Shown here: piece after piece, positions 56,871 to 64,000 of the stretch
Numbering within the stretch: position 1 is the stretch's first letter
Layout of the letters: every line of letters begins with the position of its first letter
DNA from: Leptoclinus maculatus
Taxonomy: Eukaryota; Chordata; Actinopteri; Perciformes; Stichaeidae
NCBI GenBank assembly: GCA_032191485.1
Contig: JAVDOI010000010.1
Coordinates: 9,816,194-9,880,193 of the forward strand
Direction of reading: 5' to 3'
DNA length: 64,000 nucleotides
Program-made: the position numbers and the translations under genes
The notes under the pieces: generated by a model
The model's input: the letters and a program-made list of their open reading frames with translations, nothing else
Told to the model about the DNA's origin: nothing
Database searches by the model: none

Positions 56871-59800
56871 TTAGAAGTCTTTTAGTAAACTTGTGAGACG
56901 TTTCATCTTCTCTTCCATGATTCTCTTGTTGGTTTCTGTCTCCTCCAACAGCTGACGCATCTCTTCCTCCACTTCAAACACCTGAAGAAGACACACATAC
57001 ACAACTCTTTATTTTAATTTTATAATAGTTAAATATCAGAACCTTTTTGAATGGCGAAGAAGGTAAAACACTAGAAAATCACACTACTGTACAATATCAA
57101 ACATTACAGACTATTTGTAGTGTATTTACCACACACTGATTAAACCTGATCCACATTAGAGTTGAGGGCTAGACTTGGATTTTGTTCATATATGTCACAT
57201 ATGAACACGCTGGCTCAAAGCCAGAAAACTATCCTAGTGTGTATATTTTACCTTCTGATTGGCTTGTTCAAACTGTTTCTGCTTCTCATTCGCCAGTCGA
57301 AACAGCTCAGCTTGATGGGTAACCTGGCCAGACTCCAGCTGTCGACGAAATGCATCATCCACACAGTGCAACTTCTCTACTGCATCTCTGCAAGACAAAC
57401 AACAAATAAAACATAATGTTATAGAAGACACAATAAAATGTTTAGGGTGGACGGCCCCAGAAGAGAATCACTGACATAAACTAATATAGTATTTATCTTC
57501 TGCTTCTGTCTCAGGGGATCTAATACACCCTGATCAGGATTTGACGACAGACTTCATAACTAATATGTTATTACAATTATGAATCTTCAAAGTTTTCATG
57601 CTTTTGGGTTTGCGAGAGGGATGGAGGAGCCATGTTTAATGATAGTCTAAAAAACAACAACATGTGGGCTATTAGAACCGAGACTTGATAACTACACATT
57701 GGCCCCAAATGTAACAGAACAGCAGATTTTTGCTTGGATGTGTTGTATCATACTTATGCGCTTCTGTTGCTTTGTCTCTTTCTTCCAGCAGCAAACGTTC
57801 CTTGGAATCAAAGTTTTCCTTCATGCGCTTCACCTGGTTCTCCAGCCGAGTCAGCAGGTCTGCCTTCGCCTGCCACTTCTTACTGGAATCACTGGTAGAA
57901 AAAATAAATACAAATAAATATGGAGTAAGTAATATATAAAAAAAAAACTCAACTTGATGATGGTGAAGAAACACCAGGGAGCTGGTTCAGGTCATGAGCT
58001 GTAGTGGTCTTTACTCTAAACAGTACAACATCAGTTATTCCTATTAAATAATACTTCCAAATTACTTTTTTCCAGGTATATCTATGTTTGTAGCTACTGT
58101 ATATCTAGTAATCCGTGTGTGCTTGTGATGGGACGCTTGCCTGTAAACTCTTTTGATCTCCTCAAGCTCCGCCTCCTTGTCCTCCAGCTGCTGTTTCAGC
58201 TCCTCCTTGCGCAGGCTTACATGCTCCAGCCGTTCCCTCAGCTCAGCCTGCTGAGCCGTTATCTCCTCCAGCTGCTGCTGGAACCTCTTCTGGGCCTTGA
58301 CCGCCTCCTCACTCAGCCTACGGATCTGATCATCACGCTGCTGCAGGGTCTAGACAGCAGGAAGACGGAGAAATGGCTTCAGTGTGTTCCACGATAAAAA
58401 CAGAAGGCATGTCGATAGAAATACAGAAACACCCATAAACCAGTCACATAGTAATGTTCATGTTAAAATGCACAAATACAAACGTTGAAGCAGTAACAGG
58501 TTCTTGTATGATGAGCTCTTTTGTTTTAGGAACGACATACTGATTTCAATAATCAAATGATGTTTTGGTACATTTTGTTTACATTTTGAACAACCAAATA
58601 AATGGTATTTCCCACTACCTCTTTGAGTCTGCGGATGGTCTCTGTCTGGTCATCAATGATTTTGGTTTTGATTTTTAGGGCATCGTTGTCCCTCTCGCTC
58701 CGTTTCTTCTGAGTCTCCAGCTCAGCGCTCAGCACCTCTATCCTCGCCTCCAGGCGTCCACGATCCTGAGCCAAGGACACTCCTTGTAAAGACAAGTACA
58801 TCAAATTGTAAATTGGATCTCATCTTTCATGATAGCACTTTAATGTCAAACATGACCTCTTTAACGTCTATTAGTCTTTAGTCTATTTTCATCTACTTGA
58901 TTCCTTGTTTTTGTGCAGTTTAATGCCTCATACAAAGCATTTGTTTTTCTTTGGAAGGTCTACTGTCTACCGAGTGTGATTCTCACAAATAACCACTAGA
59001 TGACAGGCTTTACTTGTTACAAATTAAATAAAACATTAGCACATACAGTATTAAGCCAAACAGCTAATGTCTCCTTCATAATGACTCTAAAGTGAGTGAC
59101 TCACTCTGCTGGCCAATATAAAAGAGCTGGACTCAAGAGAAAACCTGTACTAGTGTCTGATGGGCAACTAAAACTAGTTGTCAAAGTGTTCCATGTACTA
59201 AAAGGCTCATTCTAAGTGGGGAACACGCGTCTCCTGGTCGCCTCCCACCTTGTTGAGCGAGCTCCTGGCCCCAGATCCTCCTCTCTGCCCTGAGGCCATC
59301 GATCACCGACTCCTGAGCTGTCAGCTGAGACAACAGTCGAGCCTTGTCCTTCTTGAGCAACTCGAGCTGCAGACCGAGACGCCGGTCCTGCCCCACCTCT
59401 GTTTCCAAGTAATGCAGACGGTTCTGGCAGAGGGACAGAAACAGACAGACAGAGACAGAGAGAGAGAGAGACAGAGAGAGAATTAATGATCAACAGCCAT
59501 CTGTCATGGATGACAGATGGAAAGGCAGCTGGACCATTCAGCATTCATGAGGTCTTAAAAGTCTCCTAAAGGCTCAGGCTGAACAATATGACGGATGTCC
59601 AGAACTGCTTATCTCTATTCTATTGTATCTTGTATACAGTGTTGGGCAGTAGAGGGGCTACATGTAGTGGCGTTACTATTTCAATAACATTTCTCCGCAA
59701 CGTGGTGCGAGTGTCACTGTTTTCTGAATTAAATAGCTTTTTAGTCGCTCAGCTCTTTTATTGATCAAGTAGTGAGGTAGCGTCCACACAAGCTACATTT

Positions 59801-62800
59801 TCCCGAGCATTTCTGAAAGCAGAGTTCTCTCCTGCGGTCTGAAATAAAACTGCTAGGGGATCAGTATGTGTATGTATAGCTGACAGCGGGGGTGGACTGG
59901 GACAAATAAACAGCGACGATGACATCGCGTCTCTGCTGCAGGAAATACAGACAAGCGAGCTTGTGTTTACTTCATGAAAAGGTGGCAGAGGGTGAGAACA
60001 GGGAGGAATTGAGTTGCACATTCACTGTTTAGTTATATTAATATGCTACAGACAGAGTAGTACCTGGACATAAGTGCAAGGCAGGTGTATATTCTATTGT
60101 ATTAAGGTGCAGGATTGTACATTTAATGTAAAGAAAAAATAGCTTTGATGTAGTTAAACTACTTTTGCCATGTTGCTGCAGTTTAGCTTGAAGAATTTCT
60201 CTCGGAAGTAGTTTCAGTGTATCGAAGCTTCATTTAATTAATTTACTGGTAGCTTAGCTCACTATACTTGAGTAGCTCGCCCAACACTGCTTAGATGTGT
60301 GATTTTTCGCTCCTGATCAGAGAATTTATTCTAAATAATTCAGTCAGATCTCACTCTTTTACTTAATGCTGTACCTTTAGATTAGTGACAGCATCTCTCT
60401 TGGCTTTGATGAGATCAGTGATGCGGGTCTTCTGTTCTTTGACCATGGTGGTGAGCTCCTGCACCAGGGAACCTGATTTCTTCTCCCTCTGCTGGGTCTG
60501 GGCGAGGCTTGCCTTGAGCCCCAACAGCTCTGCAGTCATCTGATCACAAGCCTCCTTCACCTGCAGAAGCAGAGCGAGGACGTGGAATCGAACGAGAGTT
60601 GAACAGAGTGAAGCACTTTGATTGGAGCATTACCTGACTTGACAATGTGATCAATTCTGACAGAAAATGTTTCAGAGGTACGTATCTAAAGAAAGCTATT
60701 TTTTTTTTTTTTAAAGTTTCCATTAGCCAGCGTTCAACTCGCAATCTGCATCTTATTCAGACTTTTCCGAAAGGTCAAAGGTTGAAGCCTTTCAGTAGAA
60801 AATTGTGTGAGCGGTAGCAATCAAGAGAAGATTACATTTTGTGCAGAATGAATTAATGAATTCTGTAACCATAAAGAGAAGATTGATTCTAATACAATCC
60901 TTTTGTATAACTTTCTTTCTGTGTCAATTACAGACTAGTCCAGAGTCAGACGACCCCAACTCAATCTCAGCGTTCACATTAACGCTAAATCTATCTAGAT
61001 TGGGGTCAATTCCAGGTCAATCATTTCACTTTTTACTGGACACAGTAATACTTAACTGTACAGAGAATACACTTCAGTGATTACAGGCCACCTGTATGGC
61101 ATGACTCCATCTTTAATCAGACCTCAGAGAAGCGAGCGGCCTCGATGGTTAGCGCCATGCGGAACTCGTCTTCCAGAGCAGCGTACTGTCTCCTGCCCTC
61201 TGCCAGATTCTCCTGCAGCTCCACCTCCTTGTGGCCGTGTCTCTGTTCCACTGACGCAACTTCTTTCGCCACTGCCTCTCTGAAATCTGCCCCGCCAGGC
61301 TGCAACCGCAAATCCAGCTGTTTTCTGTGAAACAATACAAACGAGCATGGTAAACTGAGCTGTTTCTAAAGGCTGCTGGGGCCTTAACACAAATGGGAAT
61401 ATGTGGGTCATAACATGAAATTCCAACTGTATATTTAAAGTAAATCCAGTAAGTTGAGGACTCAAATTGTAACATTTTGCAATAAAGAGTATAAATGATA
61501 AATGTGTCCAACGGGCTGCCACATGGCATGAAACCAATATTAAATATTAAATCCCCCGAAAACTTAGTTTTTCAAATCTTAGAGGATAGGTTCACCTTTT
61601 TCCAAGTCTTTATTATAACAATAGTCCTCCTGTTTGTACTTCTATCATTAAAAGATCTCCTCTCAAGCAATATAAGAGATTGGGGACAAAATCAAAAGTC
61701 CTCGTTTTGTGAAAAACTGTATTCAAAAGTTTATATGCGACTAATATGAGGCTGCAGCAGACTGAGCTAAATCAGACTTTTTGGTAGGAAATTCCCTCTT
61801 TGCAGTACCTGGACAGTGGTTTTTTGTTGAGCTGTAGTGGAGGGAGAGCAACAGAAAGAAGGAATTTCATACTAACACCTCTACCAGTGATCCAGAACAA
61901 AACCCTGCAGGTGTACCTGTGCTCTTGTTCCCTGGATGCCAGCAGTTCATGCAGCTGCTGCATTTTGTCTTTGTAGTGACGCACTGAGGCTCTCTGGATG
62001 TCCGACTCTCTCTTCAGAGCTGCTGCCTTGTTCTCCAGCTCCTGGTGCCGCTTCATCTGAGGAAGGTCGGCACATGTTTTGTACCGTGTTTTATTAGATA
62101 CTGTCAGAGCTGAATGTACTCTCTCTGCTGCACGCTTTCATCTGGCTGCATACATTCCCTCTGCAGGAGAGATCACTGAACTACTACGCTGGTTTAATGA
62201 CAAATAATAGTGACATCGGGAGTTAACATGCTCAGTTGTAGGCAACAGAAACAGCATGACATTTGCATACGTGTATGACTCTAAATAGCTCTGACTGACT
62301 GAACGAACACAACGGTGATACAGGAGTTCTCGGGTATAATAAACCAACTACTGTACCTCCTCAGCCTGCTGGCGAGCCCCGAGTGCCTCTCCATGGGAGA
62401 TGCTTTCCTCCAGTCTGCGCAGTGCAGTTTTGTGTTGTTCTTCACTGTTGCGGGCCTGTTTCACATGCTGGGTTAGGGACCGACACCTCCCCTCCAGCTC
62501 CTCAACACGAGTCTGCAGTTCAGAGCGACCCGATCGCTCCTTTAGCAACAATTCTTTCAGTCTGTGTGGGTAGAACGCATGATAAGAGCAGCAGGAGTAA
62601 TACCCTGAATGACTGGTATAGGCAACCACTGTCAATTTTGTGGTGCCCTTGATTGACCCGTGTTTTATTGCCTGCTGTTAAACATGTGATAGCTTGTGAA
62701 CTTGAAGAAATATGACATTACAGCAGAGTCAAAACCTTATTGTGAGGAAGAGAAAATGGAAATATAGTGAAAATTGCAATATGAAAAAACATATAAAAGG

Positions 62801-63663
62801 GCTGTCTGGTAGAAAGTAAAAAAAAAAAGACAGCACACACATGGAGAATTCAGGAAACACTGTACGACCACCTACAGTTGCCCCTTCTTTAATTAGTGGT
62901 GAGTCATTTCACTGTAAGCCTGATGAGTGAGGGAGTCAACAGTCGCTGCTGTGTTCAGTGTCATTACACAGTGACAGTTAAGATTGATTCATGTAATGTC
63001 ACCAAGCTTCTAATTACAACCATAATGCAGATTTATCTCAGCAGGTTTGATACTTATAATACTTACTCGTGGCTCTATGTGTGCAGTGTCAACGGTCTCA
63101 CATATAGGAGTACAGGTTTGGGGGCGTAGGTTAATGATGTTTATACGAATAGCTTTAACATCGAAGGCAACTGCAGGCCTACTTTTGGGTTTTGGACTAA
63201 TGGAGCCAAAATGTGTGCTTGATTTTATGAGAGGCTACAGGACAATGATAGTGAGGATTTTTAATGGTGGGATGGATACTCATTGTTCAAGAATGAGACA
63301 GGCAGCGCGCCCTGATCTCAGGAGAGCCAATACAAAAGATGAAGAGGGCTGAAATGGATGAGAATCCATTATGCAGTTGACAACTAAAATCCACAGAGAC
63401 AAGTCCAATTATCCCTTTTACTCATGATATCTGCTTTAGAGCTACTGCACCGATTCATGTGGAAGTTTGTGTGCCAACGAGCATCCGTGTGTGTCCAGCC
63501 GGTTTTCCTCTTACCTGTCGGTGGTGTGCAGGGCCATGCTCTGTAGGTCTTTCTCCTCGCTGACCTTTGTCTGCAGGCACTTTCGATCCTCTGTTAGTTT
63601 CCTCACAGCTTGCTCAGCCTTCCAACGCCTCTCCCTTTCCTGGTCACGCTCTTCCACAATAGC
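56871..63663 (-). CDS. lrrcc1: Leucine-rich repeat and coiled-coil centrosomal protein 1, 3' eleven exons
   Basis: Centrosomal/centriolar coiled-coil protein needed for spindle poles and cilium formation in vertebrates. Exons on minus: 63663-63515, 62561-62357, 62056-61917, 61324-61123, 60560-60375, 59423-59249, 58782-58619, 58349-58141, 57891-57754, 57387-57252, 56981-56871. All phases fit. The translation is nearly continuous heptad coiled coil, for example LKELLLKERSGRSELQTRVE and DDQIRRLSEEAVKAQKRF. The C-terminus reads DAVEKLHCVDDAFRRQLES, FRLANEKQKQFEQANQKV and FEVEEEMRQLLEETETNKRI, ending KRLTSLLKDF; it parallels human LRRCC1 (AMEKLHSMDDAFKRQV, LANEKQK, EMRELLEET). The leucine-rich repeats and start lie beyond the right edge. 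Intron after 58141 uses a GC donor. Same strand and order with e2f5 as in human. Confidence 0.92.
59460..59478. repeat. (GA)n tract in lrrcc1 intron
   Basis: An AGAGACAGAGAGAGAGAGAG-type simple repeat just 5' (in transcript sense) of the exon starting at 59423. Confidence 0.8.
59637..60295. mobile_element. Non-autonomous DNA transposon with CAGTGTTGGGC ends
   Basis: Left end CAGTGTTGGGCAGTAGAGGG and right end GTAGCTCGCCCAACACTGCT are inverted repeats. The interior includes GTAGCGTCCACACAAGCTAC and a run of TAGTTAAACTACTTTTGCC. It resembles the hAT-like CAGTGTTGGG elements widespread in fishes. No ORF of transposase type. Sits in an lrrcc1 intron. Confidence 0.75.
62562..63514. other. lrrcc1 intron
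   Basis: About 950 bases with no recognised element apart from an A run at 62819-62828. Confidence 0.5.
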
Positions 63664-64000
63664 CTAGCACATGCACATACACAAATGCTGAATACGGCAT
63701 GAATAATATAACATTGACTGTTTCAAAGGGTTCAAGTATCGGTAAATTCCTGTAAAAAATAAATATTGATAAGCTCCACGGATTTTTACACATCAAAGTC
63801 TGTTTACAGGTCTTCGGGAGTACCACTGTACATGTTTAAAACATTGCATAAAGCTTTTTGTGGCTCCACAGGGAGCTGAGTGAAATCAGATAAGTTGCCT
63901 CAAGTGATTTGAGTCGGTGTCTCAAAGGGTCTGAGGACAACAAGTTTGAAATGAAAAAATGTGGAGTTGTGGAGTTAGAAAGAGGAGAGTTTATCAGACC
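63664..64000. other. lrrcc1 intron at right edge
   Basis: Sequence upstream (in gene sense) of the last visible exon. No further exon of lrrcc1 can be recognised before the window ends. Confidence 0.5.

Noticed and set aside
59212..59544. 110-codon minus frame overlapping an lrrcc1 exon
   Set aside because: Out of frame with the coiled-coil exon 59423-59249 whose splice sites and phase fit lrrcc1.

Overview
The window is nuclear DNA of a ray-finned fish, most likely a spiny-rayed teleost (Percomorpha). Genes are split by introns with GT-AG signals. The protein-coding genes have clear vertebrate counterparts. The repeats are typical of teleosts: a tRNA-derived SINE, L2/Rex-like LINE fragments, a PIF/Harbinger element, MITEs with terminal inverted repeats, and scattered repeats rich in ACTCAAGTAAAAGTA-like words. 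Nothing points to bacterial, organellar or viral sequence. All exon boundaries below were read by eye from splice signals, reading phase and remembered family sequences; no alignment was run.

Layout. (1) About 0.4-21.6 kb, minus strand: most of myrip (myosin VIIA and Rab interacting protein), from a non-coding first exon to a very large acidic exon; the last exons lie beyond the left edge. (2) About 22-33 kb: repeat-rich DNA with the first members of a family of very small secreted peptide genes, a LINE fragment, a degraded Harbinger element whose Myb-like ORF is still open, and a 120-bp (TG)n tract. (3) About 33.4-42.3 kb: an inverted plus tandem segmental duplication with three more peptide genes and an orphan signal-peptide exon. 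(4) 44.4-45.5 kb, plus strand: a single-exon chemokine-type GPCR best matched to ackr4. (5) 49.3-56.2 kb, minus strand: e2f5, eight coding exons including one minor-spliceosome (U12, AT-AC) intron. (6) 56.9-64 kb, minus strand: the 3' eleven exons of lrrcc1 (leucine-rich repeat and coiled-coil centrosomal protein 1), cut by the right edge. The lrrcc1-e2f5 order and orientation match human chromosome 8q21.

Most notable. The unrecognised peptide family has at least five members plus one orphan exon. Each gene has a near-invariant signal-peptide exon behind a TATA box placed 36 bp before the ATG, a second exon of exactly 33 codons in the four intact copies carrying a two-cysteine core Cys-X-Trp-Arg-Pro-Gly-Ala-Cys, and a short variable, mostly proline-rich tail. 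The signal exon is identical in three copies while the mature exon differs, and one copy has lost both cysteines. This looks like a fast-evolving secreted ligand or host-defence peptide cluster next to a chemokine-receptor gene. Its function is unknown to me.

The e2f5 promoter has a perfect palindromic X-box (RFX site), which fits the cilia and centrosome roles of E2F5 and LRRCC1.
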